This document shows, piece by piece, positions 8,275-17,563 of a DNA stretch of 30,238 nucleotides. The position numbers were made by a program, and so were the translations under genes. The stretch is from Lachnospiraceae bacterium (GTDB lineage: Bacteria; Bacillota; Clostridia; Lachnospirales; Lachnospiraceae): NCBI GenBank assembly GCA_900770785.1, contig CAAGLJ010000168.1, positions 1 to 30,238 on the forward strand, given 5' to 3'. Position 1 is the first letter of the stretch. Each line of letters begins with the position of its first letter. The notes beneath the pieces are model-generated. The model searched no databases and had not been told where the DNA came from. It was given only the letters and a program-made list of their open reading frames with translations.

Positions 8275-8976
8275 TTAAGCAATGGGAGGCTCTAAGCTTC
8301 GAATCTGTTCGTGGTGATTGATTCTATCTGCGAGAACAACCGTAATGAGTTGTGTAATACCGGCAAGAATTAAGTCAGTATGCAGAGTCTTCTCATTCTG
8401 GGTTCTGTGTCCTGCAAGACAGAGATTATCCTTGATATGTTGGATATCTCTTTCAACAACAGTCCTGATTTTATAGGTGTTAAACCATTCTTCGGTTCCG
8501 CGGATTGTTCCGGGATAGGCACGTAAGTTCTTTTCGGGGTAGATATAAACCGTGTGACCACATATAGAATAGGTGCAATGATTGTTACAGAAACACTGGC
8601 GATGAACTTTTTTGGTTGTTTTATCATAAACCCATTTTATTTTTGGACAGACAAATTTATATCTGGTTACTCCGCTACGAAGTTTGGAAATGCCTTCGTA
8701 TTTCATTGGTAAAGAGGGAGCATGGGAAGGCATGAAGCCATAAGTGGCTTTATAGGAATCATAAGATTTATCAAAGCCCACAGAAAAGCCTGTAAAGGGT
8801 ATTTACGGGTTCTACCCGTTGATGCATAAAAAATGATTTCGAAAAGAAATCGGAATAATTTCATCAATGTCGATATGCGTTTTTAATAGGGAAAGAAACG
8901 TGGGTTTGTCATTTTCAAATTTTTCTTAGCAATCTGAAAAAACATCTGCCAAAGAAAGCTGTTTATATAGTATCAT
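8275..8976 (-). pseudogene. Decayed DDE transposase with internal deletions
   Basis: The longest open part (8781-8275) encodes the C-terminus of a transposase of a type common in Lachnospiraceae, with YIYPEKNLRAYPGTIRGTEEW and a late ERDIQHIKD segment resembling IS1182-like DDE enzymes. The N-terminus is upstream in pieces: LYKQLSLADVFSDC then a stop, then EKFENDKPTFLSLL, then a frame change to FYASTGRTRKYPLQAFLW. From memory of the family, this joins directly to the GFDKSYDSYK segment, so about 130 middle residues are gone, and a second gap lies between MPSHA and PSLPMK. The catalytic core is largely deleted, so the element cannot move itself. The family name is tentative. Confidence 0.8.
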
Positions 8977-9028
8977 GAATATCAGAACAACTCCTTTCTT
9001 GGGTGATGGTAAATGGTTTCAGGTGCCT

Positions 9029-10420
9029 TTATTCTACTGGGTCAGCACCTCTTCTTTGCAACAGGACGGTACTTTCCACATGCACACTCTGCGGAAAATT
9101 ATCAAATATCCCCACTCTCTTTAATACATATCCATGCTCCTCCAGATACTTCACATCCCGCGCAAGGGTAGCAGAGTCGCAGCTGACATAGACGATTCGC
9201 TTCGGCTTCATCTGTACCATAGTGGACAGGCAGGCTTCATCACAGCCTTTTCTGGGCGGATCTATCACAATAACATCTGCCCGTATTCCTTCTGCTTCAT
9301 ATTTTGCAGGTAAAACCTCTTCTGCCTTCCCCACAAAAAATTCCACATTGGCAATCCTATTTCGGGCAGCATTTTCCCTGGCATCCTTAATGGCCTCAGG
9401 AACAATTTCCACCCCATAGACCCGTTTTGCTTTTCCTGCTAAAAATAAAGAGATGGTTCCAATTCCGCAATATAAGTCCCACACCGTTTCTTTTCCTGTA
9501 AGAGAAGCGTACTCCAGAGCCCTGGCATAAATCCTTTCTGTCTGTACCGGATTAACCTGATAAAAGGACAAAGGAGATATCCGAAAGGTCAATCCTCCTA
9601 TCGTATCTTCGATCTGCTCTTCTCCACAAAGAAGACGGATTTCCTTTCCCATAATAACATTATTTTTTTCCCGGTTAATGCTGATACTGATGCTGGTCAT
9701 TCCAGGAATCTTCAAAAGAGATTTCACCAACCTATCCTCTGCCGGAAGCTCCCTTCCATTGATTACCAGGCAAACCATCAGCTGCCCTGTAGAAAAGCCC
9801 TTGCGAATCAGGGCATGACGAATAAGCCCCTGATGCTTTTTTTCATCATAGGCAGGTACCCCCTCTTTCTCCATATACTCTAAAATCTTCTCCAGGATGA
9901 GCTTATTTTCCGACACCCCCAGGGCACAGTCTGTATTGGCGATAATACTGTGAGTCCGTCCCGCGTAAAAGCCGGTAATATTCTTTCCCTCTTTATCCAC
10001 TCCAAAAGGAAACTGAGCTTTGTTTCGATAATGAAAAGGGTTCTCCATTCCCACCGGAGGCTCCATAATCTCATCCAGAATCCGCGGCTCTATTTTGCCA
10101 ATATGGATAAGGTTATTCCTCACCTTTCTTTGCTTGAACTCCAGCTGCCTGGCATAGTCAAGTGCCTGAATCTGGCAGCCTCCACACTGCCGATAAAGAC
10201 GACATTCAGGAGTGGTGCGAAAAGGAGAAGGTGTAAGCACCCTCTCCAGTTTTGCATAAGCATAATGTTTTTTCGCCTTCATAATCTTGGCTTCTACCAC
10301 ATCACCAATCACAGCATCCTTAATAAACAGCGTAAATCCGTCTATCTTCCCAATTCCTTCACCAGAGTCACCGATATCTTCAATTTCCACCTGGCATATA
10401 TCATTCTTTTTAAATTCCAT
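9029..10420 (-). CDS. rlmD: 23S rRNA (uracil-1939-C5) methyltransferase family protein
   Basis: The 463-residue product belongs to the TrmA/RlmD family, which makes 5-methyluridine in RNA with S-adenosylmethionine. A TRAM RNA-binding domain covers about 1-60. Cysteines C73, C79, C82 and C165 follow the C-x5-C-x2-C...C pattern of the [4Fe-4S] cluster seen in RlmD. The methyltransferase fold has DLYCGIGT at 315-322, DPPRKG at 387-392, and the catalytic C414 in YVSCDS. In Firmicutes some homologues modify both U747 and U1939 (RlmCD), so the exact site cannot be fixed. It lies 66 bases behind yhaM on the same strand. Confidence 0.92.
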   Translation of the reverse strand: MEFKKNDICQVEIEDIGDSGEGIGKIDGFTLFIKDAVIGDVVEAKIMKAKKHYAYAKLERVLTPSPFRTTPECRLYRQCGGCQIQALDYARQLEFKQRKVRNNLIHIGKIEPRILDEIMEPPVGMENPFHYRNKAQFPFGVDKEGKNITGFYAGRTHSIIANTDCALGVSENKLILEKILEYMEKEGVPAYDEKKHQGLIRHALIRKGFSTGQLMVCLVINGRELPAEDRLVKSLLKIPGMTSISISINREKNNVIMGKEIRLLCGEEQIEDTIGGLTFRISPLSFYQVNPVQTERIYARALEYASLTGKETVWDLYCGIGTISLFLAGKAKRVYGVEIVPEAIKDARENAARNRIANVEFFVGKAEEVLPAKYEAEGIRADVIVIDPPRKGCDEACLSTMVQMKPKRIVYVSCDSATLARDVKYLEEHGYVLKRVGIFDNFPQSVHVESTVLLQRRGADPVE

Positions 10421-10486
10421 AATCCTGCTCTCTATATCTGTTTTGCATAGTTTTATCGCATCTGCTCAGTTCCCTCAAAGCCTCGC

Positions 10487-11434
10487 TTATCCCTCCACCC
10501 TCGTTACCCGCAGATTGGATTCAAACAGACGGTTATAGCCCAGCCAGCCGGTTTCCCTGGTGGATTGCAAAAGCTCCGCAAAGGTCTGCATCTTGGCATC
10601 CGTATTATCTGCAAAGTTAAGGGCCATAGCCTCCATAATCGCCGGCTTCTTGGGTGAACCATATTCATATTCCCCATGATGAGCCAGAATACAGTGCTTG
10701 ATTTCTGCTGCCAATAGGGGCGGAAAGCCGGGAATCTGGCAAATTTTTTGTCCCACCATTTCCACACCGATAATAATATGTCCCAAAAGCTGACCATCCT
10801 CTGTATAATCGTTTGCCGGGAAGGCAGAAAGCTCTCTGGTTTTCCCGATGTCATGGCACATGGCGGAAGCAAGAAGCAAATCCCGGTTCAGCAAGGGATA
10901 AGCAGTGCAGTAATAGTCACATAGCTTCACAATACTTAAAGTATGCTCCAAAAGGCCTCCGATAAAGCCATGATGTACACTTTTTGCTGCAGAGGATTTC
11001 TTAAAGGTCTTTGCAAATTCTGTATCCTTAATAAAAATGGCCTCCAGAAGTGAGTGCAGATATGGATTTTTAATACCGGCTATGTATCTGCAAAACTCTG
11101 CATACATTTCTTCAATATTTTTTGAGCTTACAGGCAGATAATCTGCGGGATCATACTCTCCTTCATCACATTTTCGGGTTCTTTTTATGCTGATCTGCAA
11201 AGCTCCCTGAAAAGCATTCACATCACCATAAACCTCAATGTAATCCAATACATCAAATTCGCAGATGCCTGCACTGTTAGGGTCCCAGATTTTGGCATCA
11301 ATGGTTCCCGTTTTATCCTGTAAAATTACGTTCTCATAGGGTTTTCCATTTTTGGTCACTGCTGATTGTTTATGCTTGCATAAATAAATATCGAATACTC
11401 TGTCCCCATCCCTGTAGTCCTTAATATATTTCAT
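10487..11434 (-). CDS. yhaM: YhaM-type 3'-5' exoribonuclease with OB fold and HD domain
   Basis: The 315-residue product has an N-terminal OB-fold nucleic-acid-binding domain (about 10-90, ILQDKTGTIDAKIWD) and an HD phosphohydrolase-type domain (about 155-295) with metal ligands H164, H194-D195 in CHDIGKT, H219, H252/H253 and D276. This is the layout of Bacillus YhaM, which trims RNA and single-stranded DNA from the 3' end. An ATG 12 bases upstream (11446) is in frame, but the sequence GGAGGAG lies between the two, so the second ATG at 11434 is the better start. Confidence 0.9.
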   Translation of the reverse strand: MKYIKDYRDGDRVFDIYLCKHKQSAVTKNGKPYENVILQDKTGTIDAKIWDPNSAGICEFDVLDYIEVYGDVNAFQGALQISIKRTRKCDEGEYDPADYLPVSSKNIEEMYAEFCRYIAGIKNPYLHSLLEAIFIKDTEFAKTFKKSSAAKSVHHGFIGGLLEHTLSIVKLCDYYCTAYPLLNRDLLLASAMCHDIGKTRELSAFPANDYTEDGQLLGHIIIGVEMVGQKICQIPGFPPLLAAEIKHCILAHHGEYEYGSPKKPAIMEAMALNFADNTDAKMQTFAELLQSTRETGWLGYNRLFESNLRVTRVEG

Positions 11435-11494
11435 AATCTCCTCCATCCTATCTGTTAATCTTATCTGTATATTATCTATCTATTATTTGAATAT

Positions 11495-11518
11495 AGCCCA
11501 TTATTCTTTTTGTGGGCT
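11495..11518 (-). terminator. Weak hairpin after the HtrA-like gene
   Basis: AGCCCA and TGGGCT form a 6-bp stem with a 12-base loop right after the stop. There is no good T-run on the minus strand, so it may allow read-through into yhaM. Confidence 0.3.
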
Positions 11519-12817
11519 TTAATACTCCAGTTTTCCCATAGTTACCTCCAGGTTCACCATTCGGTAGGTCTGCTGTCCCTGCCGCATAACCACCATTTCC
11601 ACCACTTCTCCAGGATTTTTTTGCCGGACAGCCTCCGTGTAATCCTTAAAGCTGCGAATCTCCAGCTTCCCCATCTGTACAATCACATCACCACTCTGAA
11701 TTCCCGCTGCCATAGCTGGGGAATCCATCACAATTCCGGTAACATAGGCCCCCTGGGGAACCTTAAGTGAGACGGCGATTTCTTCCGGGACATCTGTTCC
11801 CTTTATCCCTAAATAGCTGTTTTCAAAGCCGTTGGACATCCGCTGAAGCACCAGCTTTAGCTCGGTTATTCCAATGGCACTAATCAGATTGGCTGCAGTT
11901 TTGTTATTATAGCTCTGGTTAATTACTCCAATTACCTGGCCATCCATATTAATAAGAAGTCCAGTGGCATCCGTACTGCCATATATATCCGTAGTCAACA
12001 GCTTGTAGTTAGCATCCGTCAGACTTAAAACCGTATCCTCTGAGGTAATCATTCCAAATACTACTGAGTTCTGTTTCCCCAAAGGCCGCCCAATGGCAAC
12101 TACCGGACTGGCAGTCAGCCGCGCTCCTGCACTTCTTCCCAGGTTGATAAACTGAATAGATTCCGTGGTTGTTTCTACTAAAGCATCCTTTTCTACTGCC
12201 AGCACCGTCAGCCCCGTTTCCGTATCCGTACCCTTTATGGCAGCGGTGGCCTGATCACCATTGGCAAAGGTAACCTTCAGTTCCTCCCCCACAGTCAGCT
12301 CCCTGCTCATCACCAGAATCATCAGCTCCCTGTTATTGTCTGCAAAAAGAAAGCCGGTGGTCTGCCCCTTATTTTCATAAGGATCATTAAACCAGTCTAT
12401 ATCCTGGCTGACACTGGTTACGGTTACCATAGCAGCATTCAGCTCCTGCGTAAGCACATATATACTGCTATACAGCTCCTGGTAAGAGGAAGGATTCAGC
12501 TGCATTTCATTTTTCAGAGAATTGATTACCTGCTCCGTCTGCTCCAGCATGCTTTCCTCATGAACCAGCATATCCTCCGGGAGAACCTCGTCGGTATCCT
12601 GGGGAATTTCAATCATCTCTATTTCCTCTCCGGGATACAGCCAGTTGGAAAAAACAGGTTCCAGTACCAGAAAGGTAACACAGGCAATGAGCCCAAAAAT
12701 AACGGCCATCGTTACGGTAATAATGGTTTTTCGCAGCAGCTTACGCTTATTGAGAGGGCGCTCCTTCACCCGTTCCGTCATAAATTCGAAGTCCCGTTTT
12801 TCTTCCAAAATTTTCAC
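11519..12817 (-). CDS. HtrA-like PDZ protein lacking the catalytic triad
   Basis: The 432-residue product is anchored by one helix (about 30-52) with the rest outside the cell. A spacer leads to a trypsin-like double-barrel region (about 125-325) and a C-terminal PDZ domain (about 334-425, SYLGIKG...GDVIVQMG). The barrels still show the HtrA framework, but the active-site positions do not match. No TNxHV histidine motif is seen; it is replaced by ELMILVMSREL. The SDLAVLK aspartate segment reads TGLTVLAV, and GNSGGPLLN reads STDATGLLIN, with Ala at the serine position. It is therefore probably a binding protein or regulator rather than a protease. The start is GTG with GGAAGG before it. Possible in-frame alternative: ATG at 12781. 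Confidence 0.85.
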   Translation of the reverse strand: MKILEEKRDFEFMTERVKERPLNKRKLLRKTIITVTMAVIFGLIACVTFLVLEPVFSNWLYPGEEIEMIEIPQDTDEVLPEDMLVHEESMLEQTEQVINSLKNEMQLNPSSYQELYSSIYVLTQELNAAMVTVTSVSQDIDWFNDPYENKGQTTGFLFADNNRELMILVMSRELTVGEELKVTFANGDQATAAIKGTDTETGLTVLAVEKDALVETTTESIQFINLGRSAGARLTASPVVAIGRPLGKQNSVVFGMITSEDTVLSLTDANYKLLTTDIYGSTDATGLLINMDGQVIGVINQSYNNKTAANLISAIGITELKLVLQRMSNGFENSYLGIKGTDVPEEIAVSLKVPQGAYVTGIVMDSPAMAAGIQSGDVIVQMGKLEIRSFKDYTEAVRQKNPGEVVEMVVMRQGQQTYRMVNLEVTMGKLEY

Positions 12818-12844
12818 CCAAGCCTTCCTTTTCTTATCTACTCA

Positions 12845-12873
12845 AGTATAGCTGATGTAAACCGGGATGTACA
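12845..12873 (-). promoter_or_regulatory. Candidate promoter for the HtrA-like gene
   Basis: On the minus strand TGTACA (12868-12873), spacer 17, TATACT (12845-12850). The -10 is good and the -35 fair. It lies about 28 bases before the GTG. Confidence 0.4.
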
Positions 12874-12893
12874 TAGTATTTTCCCATAAAATA

Positions 12894-12902
12894 TGTTATA
12901 CT
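12894..12902 (+). promoter_or_regulatory. Candidate extended -10 promoter for mutS2
   Basis: TG-T-TATACT on the plus strand makes an extended -10 box, about 67 bases before the chosen mutS2 start. No convincing -35 is present, which extended -10 promoters can do without. Confidence 0.45.
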
Positions 12903-12968
12903 GGTACAGCGTCCTCTGATTAGCGGGCCCGATACCTGATTAATTTTTCCTTGAAAGGCAGTAATAGA

Positions 12969-15344
12969 ATGAACCAAAAAGCATTAACTATTTTAGAATA
13001 TCATAAAATAATCCATCTGCTTACCGGGCATGCCACTTCCGCTCCCGGAAAAGAGCTGTGCCGCTCACTTTTACCCCAGACAGAGCTTCGGCAGATTGAA
13101 GCAGACCAGGCTCATACCCGGGATGCTCTGAACCGCCTGCTGAAAAAGGGAAGCATCTCCTTTGGGGGAAACAAGCCTCTGGGACGTTCCCTGAGTTCTC
13201 TGGAAATCAGCAGCTGCCTGTCTGCTGCGGAGCTGCTTACCATCGCCGCTTTTCTGGAAAACGCCAACCGGGTTAAAGCCTATGGACGAAAAGAGAGAGA
13301 GGACAGTCCTGAAGATACTTTGGACATTTATTTTGATACCATTGAGCCTCTCACCTTTCTGGCTCAGGAAATCCGCCGCTGTATTCTGTCAGAGGAAGAA
13401 TTTGCCGATGATGCCAGCCCTGCTTTAAAGCATATTCGGCGTTCAAAAATGCTGAATAACGAGAGGATTCACAGCCAGCTAAACAGCATGGTAAATGGTT
13501 CTTTGCGTACCTACCTTCAGGATGCGGTGGTAACTATGCGAAATAACCGTTACTGCATACCCGTAAAGGCTGAATACAAAGGGCAGGTGCCGGGAATGGT
13601 TCACGACCAGTCTTCCACCGGTTCCACCCTCTTTATTGAACCTGCCGCAGTAGTCAATCTGAACAACCAGCTAAAAGAGCTGGAACTCCAGGAAAAAGAA
13701 GAAATTGAACGGATTCTTGCCTCCTTAAGTGCCCAGACCGGTGAACACATAGAGGCTATCGCTGCCAATCAGAAGATGATGACACAGCTGGACTTTATTT
13801 TTGCCAAGGGCTCCCTTGCCCTGGAGCAGAATGCCACCCAGCCTCTTTTTAATCAGGAGCATTATATTCATATTCGCAAAGGACGCCATCCTTTACTGGA
13901 TAAGAAAAAAGTAGTACCGATTGATATTTCTTTGGGAAAGGATTTTGACCTGCTCATCGTCACCGGTCCCAATACCGGTGGTAAAACCGTTTCACTAAAA
14001 ACCCTGGGACTCTTTACCCTGATGGGCCAGGCAGGGCTTCATATTCCCGCTGCCGACCGTTCAGAACTGTCCATATTCACTAATGTTTTTGCGGATATCG
14101 GGGATGAACAAAGCATTGAGCAGAGCTTAAGCACCTTCTCCTCCCATATGAAAAATATTGTTACCATTTTGCAAAAAGCCGACCAAGATTCCCTCTGCCT
14201 CTTCGACGAACTGAACGCAGGAACGGATCCCACAGAAGGGGCGGCCCTGGCTATTGCTATTCTCTCTTACCTTCATGAAAGAGGAATCCGAACCATGGCT
14301 ACTACCCACTACAGTGAGCTGAAGGTTTTTGCCCTTTCTACTCCCTTCGTGGAAAACGCCTGCTGTGAATTTAATGTGGAAACCTTAAGTCCCACCTATC
14401 GTCTTCTGATCGGTATTCCCGGAAAAAGTAATGCCTTTGCCATCTCCGGCAAATTAGGCTTACCTGAGCAGATTATTGACCGGGCCAGAGAACAGATCAG
14501 TGCAGAAAAAGAGAGCTTCGAGGATTTATTGGCTTCTTTGGAGCAAAGCCGGATTACCATTGAAAAGGAGCAGCTTGAAATTACGGGCTATAAGGCGGAA
14601 ATTGAGAAGCTGAAAAATCGCCTTCAGGAAAAAAATGAAAAAATAGATGAAAGCCGAGAGAACATTTTGCGTCAGGCCAACGAAGAGGCAAGGGAAATTC
14701 TCCAGGAGGCCAAGTCAGTTGCTGATGAGACTATCCGTATTTTCCAAAAGGCCGGTCCCGGTGCTTCCATGAAGGATTTGGAAAATACCCGCTCCCGAAT
14801 AAGGGATAAGATTAACCAGAAAAACGAAAAGCTGACACTGAAAACCAGAACTCCTGCTGCCAAAGCCTTAAAGCCGGAGCAGCTAAAGCTGGGAGACAGC
14901 GTGAAGATTCTTTCTATGGGGCTGAAGGGAACCGTAAGCTCTCTGCCGGATCAGAAGGGCAACCTTTTTGTCCAATGCGGAATCATGCGTTCTCAGACCA
15001 ACATCAGGGATCTGGTTCTTATCGATGAACCAACCATTACTACTCCGGCCCTGAATCGCACCGGTACAGGCAAAATCAAAATGTCCAAAAGCTTCAGCGT
15101 TTCTCCGGAAATTAATCTGTTGGGAAAAACGGTGGACGAAGCCATAGCCCTTTTAGATAAGTATCTTGATGATGCCTATCTGGCCCATCTGCCCAGCGTC
15201 CGTATCGTTCATGGCAAAGGCACCGGCGCACTCCGCAATGGCGTTCAGAATCATTTGAGACGCTGTAAGTATATTAAATCCTTCCGACTGGGTGAATTCG
15301 GAGAAGGTGACTCAGGTGTCACAATTGCCGAATTTAAAAAATAG
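12969..15344 (+). CDS. mutS2: MutS2 ATPase with Smr nuclease domain
   Basis: The 791-residue product matches MutS2 in length. MutS-like core and clamp regions are followed by an ABC-type ATPase with Walker A GPNTGGKT at 333-340 and Walker B LFDELNAGTDPTEG near 411-424. After a charged coiled coil (about 510-620) there is a KOW-like segment and a C-terminal Smr domain (about 715-791) with the HGKGTGALR motif. MutS2 suppresses recombination and, in Bacillus, acts on collided ribosomes. A TTG at 12951 is in frame, but the ATG at 12969 has AAAGG about 10 bases upstream and gives the family N-terminus, so I chose it. Confidence 0.95.
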   Translation: MNQKALTILEYHKIIHLLTGHATSAPGKELCRSLLPQTELRQIEADQAHTRDALNRLLKKGSISFGGNKPLGRSLSSLEISSCLSAAELLTIAAFLENANRVKAYGRKEREDSPEDTLDIYFDTIEPLTFLAQEIRRCILSEEEFADDASPALKHIRRSKMLNNERIHSQLNSMVNGSLRTYLQDAVVTMRNNRYCIPVKAEYKGQVPGMVHDQSSTGSTLFIEPAAVVNLNNQLKELELQEKEEIERILASLSAQTGEHIEAIAANQKMMTQLDFIFAKGSLALEQNATQPLFNQEHYIHIRKGRHPLLDKKKVVPIDISLGKDFDLLIVTGPNTGGKTVSLKTLGLFTLMGQAGLHIPAADRSELSIFTNVFADIGDEQSIEQSLSTFSSHMKNIVTILQKADQDSLCLFDELNAGTDPTEGAALAIAILSYLHERGIRTMATTHYSELKVFALSTPFVENACCEFNVETLSPTYRLLIGIPGKSNAFAISGKLGLPEQIIDRAREQISAEKESFEDLLASLEQSRITIEKEQLEITGYKAEIEKLKNRLQEKNEKIDESRENILRQANEEAREILQEAKSVADETIRIFQKAGPGASMKDLENTRSRIRDKINQKNEKLTLKTRTPAAKALKPEQLKLGDSVKILSMGLKGTVSSLPDQKGNLFVQCGIMRSQTNIRDLVLIDEPTITTPALNRTGTGKIKMSKSFSVSPEINLLGKTVDEAIALLDKYLDDAYLAHLPSVRIVHGKGTGALRNGVQNHLRRCKYIKSFRLGEFGEGDSGVTIAEFKK

Positions 15345-15380
15345 GAAGTTTTATAACCTTACTACAGAAAGGATACTGTC

Positions 15381-16088
15381 ATGGTAAATAAACAGAAAAT
15401 ATTAATCGTAGATGATGATCAGAATATTGCAGAATTGATTTCCCTGTATTTGATTAAGGAATGCTTTGAAACCATGATTGTAGGTGACGGCGAATCCGCC
15501 CTTCGTGCCCTGGACAGCTTTTCTCCCAATCTGATTATTCTGGATCTGATGCTGCCGGGTATCGATGGCTATCAGGTTTGCCGTGAAGTACGGGCCAAAT
15601 CCTCCACACCCATTATTATGCTTTCCGCCAAGGGAGAGGTTTTTGACAAGGTTTTAGGACTGGAGCTGGGTGCCGATGATTATATGGAAAAGCCCTTTGA
15701 TACCAAAGAACTGGTGGCTCGGGTAAAAGCCGTGCTTCGTCGCTTTAAAGCCACTCCTCCGGTTTCTGACAACCGGGACATCAAGTGTGTGGAATATGCC
15801 GACCTGGTGATCAATCAGACCAATTATTCCGTTACGTATATGGGAAAAACAGTGGATATGCCACCAAAAGAACTGGAGCTTCTATACTTTTTGGCTGCCT
15901 CTCCCAACCATGTTTTTACCAGAGAGCAGCTTCTGGATCAGATTTGGGGCTATGAATATATCGGGGACACCCGTACTGTTGATGTTCACATCAAACGTCT
16001 CCGGGAAAAAATCAAGGATCATAACAACTGGCGTATTGCTACTATCTGGGGGATCGGCTATAAATTTGAGGTAACGAACCATGCGTAA
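15381..16088 (+). CDS. OmpR/PhoB-type response regulator
   Basis: The 235-residue product has a receiver domain (about 5-120) with D11/D12, phosphoacceptor D55 in LIILDLMLPG, S82 and K104 in MEKPFD, and a winged-helix DNA-binding domain (about 135-232) with ELELLYFLA and TVDVHIKRLREK. It begins 36 bases after the mutS2 stop with an AAAGGA site, so it may be transcribed with mutS2. Its end overlaps the start of the kinase gene by 8 bases. The signal it answers cannot be told from sequence. Confidence 0.93.
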   Translation: MVNKQKILIVDDDQNIAELISLYLIKECFETMIVGDGESALRALDSFSPNLIILDLMLPGIDGYQVCREVRAKSSTPIIMLSAKGEVFDKVLGLELGADDYMEKPFDTKELVARVKAVLRRFKATPPVSDNRDIKCVEYADLVINQTNYSVTYMGKTVDMPPKELELLYFLAASPNHVFTREQLLDQIWGYEYIGDTRTVDVHIKRLREKIKDHNNWRIATIWGIGYKFEVTNHA

Positions 16089-17511
16089 AACCCTCTACCT
16101 GAAATTCTGCCTGGCCTACCTGATTTTCGGCATTTTTGGATTTATCGTGGTGGCTGTCTTCGTATCCAACATGACGCTGGAGCATTTAAAGCGGGAAAAG
16201 GCAGATGCCTTGTATAAGGAAGCTACTCTTATTGCCAACACCTATGCTTCTGACCTTTATGATAATGCCATTTCCCTGGATACGGTAAAAAAACAGCTGG
16301 ATGCTCTGGATACCTACCTTTCAGCCACCATCTGGATCATCAATCCTTCGGGCCGGATGGTACTGGATTCCACTCAGCCAGTAGATGTAGAAACGGAACG
16401 AATCGTAGAAAATTTTGACCCCACCATTACTCTGGGCTCCTATTATACCATTGGCAGCTTTTTTGATTCCTTTGATGAGGATATGCTAAGCGTTTTTGCT
16501 CCCATCACCTCCAACTATAAGGTAAAGGGCTATGTGGTAATTCACAGCAGTATGGCAGATTTAATGGAATCCAAGGAAAACCTCCTTCGTATTTCCTACA
16601 TCATGCTGATCCTGTTGTTTATGCTTTCCCTGATTATCCTGATTTTTTTTACGGAGATTGTCTATTTTCCTCTGCGGAAAATCACTACTGCCACAGAACA
16701 GTATGCGGCGGGAAACATGCACTATGAGCTGCAGCTGGAAAGTGAGGATGAGATGGGCTATCTGGCCTCCACTCTGTCCTATATGGCCAGTGAAATTGCC
16801 AAAGGTGAAGACAACCAGAAAAAGCTGGTTGCCAATGTATCCCATGATTTTCGCTCCCCACTGACCTCTATCCGGGGATTTCTGGAGGCCATGCTGGACG
16901 GAACCATTTCCCCTGAAGATCACCCCAAATATATCGGTATTGTATTAAATGAAACGGAGCGGCTGATTAAACTGACCAACTCTCTCCTCACTCTGAACAA
17001 CTTAAATACCAAGGGAATGATTCTGGAAAAAACTATTTTTGATTTGAATGAGGTCATCCGAAGTGTGGTTGCCAGCTTTGAACCTTCCTGTAAAAATAAG
17101 GGAATTTCCATCAATTTGATTTTAACCGGGGATATAATGCCGGTGAAGGCAGATATGGGTAAAATCCAACAGGTTCTGTATAATCTGCTGGACAATGCCA
17201 TTAAATTTTCCCACCATGATTCTTCTATTAAGATTGAAACCTACGAAAAGCACAGCAAGGTCTTCGTTTCCGTAAAGGACAGCGGTATAGGTATCCCCAA
17301 AGACAGCCTCAAGCAGATTTGGAATCGCTTTTATAAAACAGACCTGTCCCGGGGAAAGGACAAAAAAGGAACCGGACTGGGACTTTCCATTACCCGGGAA
17401 ATTATCCAGTCCCACAATGAAAACATCAACGTAATCAGTACAGAGGGTGTAGGCACGGAATTTGTTTTCTCCCTGCCCATAGTAGACAATGAAGATGAGG
17501 AAGATATATAA
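16081..17511 (+). CDS. Two-component sensor histidine kinase
   Basis: The 476-residue product has transmembrane helices at about 10-30 and 170-191 around an extracellular sensor of about 140 residues, then HAMP (about 192-245), HisKA with H255 in VSHDFRSPLTSI, and HATPase with N box NLLDNAIKFS (368-377), G1 DSGIG (400-404) and G2 GTGLGL (430-435). All kinase motifs are intact. The ATG lies inside the regulator's last codons and uses GAGG as its ribosome site. This is a cognate PhoR/VicK-like pair, with unknown stimulus. Confidence 0.94.
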   Translation: MRKTLYLKFCLAYLIFGIFGFIVVAVFVSNMTLEHLKREKADALYKEATLIANTYASDLYDNAISLDTVKKQLDALDTYLSATIWIINPSGRMVLDSTQPVDVETERIVENFDPTITLGSYYTIGSFFDSFDEDMLSVFAPITSNYKVKGYVVIHSSMADLMESKENLLRISYIMLILLFMLSLIILIFFTEIVYFPLRKITTATEQYAAGNMHYELQLESEDEMGYLASTLSYMASEIAKGEDNQKKLVANVSHDFRSPLTSIRGFLEAMLDGTISPEDHPKYIGIVLNETERLIKLTNSLLTLNNLNTKGMILEKTIFDLNEVIRSVVASFEPSCKNKGISINLILTGDIMPVKADMGKIQQVLYNLLDNAIKFSHHDSSIKIETYEKHSKVFVSVKDSGIGIPKDSLKQIWNRFYKTDLSRGKDKKGTGLGLSITREIIQSHNENINVISTEGVGTEFVFSLPIVDNEDEEDI

Positions 17512-17557
17512 AAAGACCGTGTAAGCTTCGGCTTGAAGTTTGCACGGCCTTTTTTCC
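17511..17557. terminator. Bidirectional terminator between the kinase gene and trmL
   Basis: A hairpin with arms GACCGTGTAAGC and GTTTGCACGGCC (one mismatch, two G-T pairs) is flanked by A-runs on the left and T-runs on the right. It can end both the plus-strand kinase transcript and the converging trmL transcript. Confidence 0.85.
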
Positions 17558-17563
17558 ATATGT

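Noticed and set aside
8100..9028. Intact insertion sequence with terminal inverted repeats
   Set aside because: I could not match inverted repeats at the two ends, and the transposase has a stop, frame changes and internal deletions.
11450..11490. TATCT-rich stretch looking like a short tandem repeat
   Set aside because: The units are irregular in length and outside any gene; simple AT-rich sequence is enough to explain it.
12560..12889. Plus-strand open frame of 109 codons opposite the HtrA-like gene
   Set aside because: It is a shadow of the minus-strand coding frame, with no ribosome site and no recognisable features.
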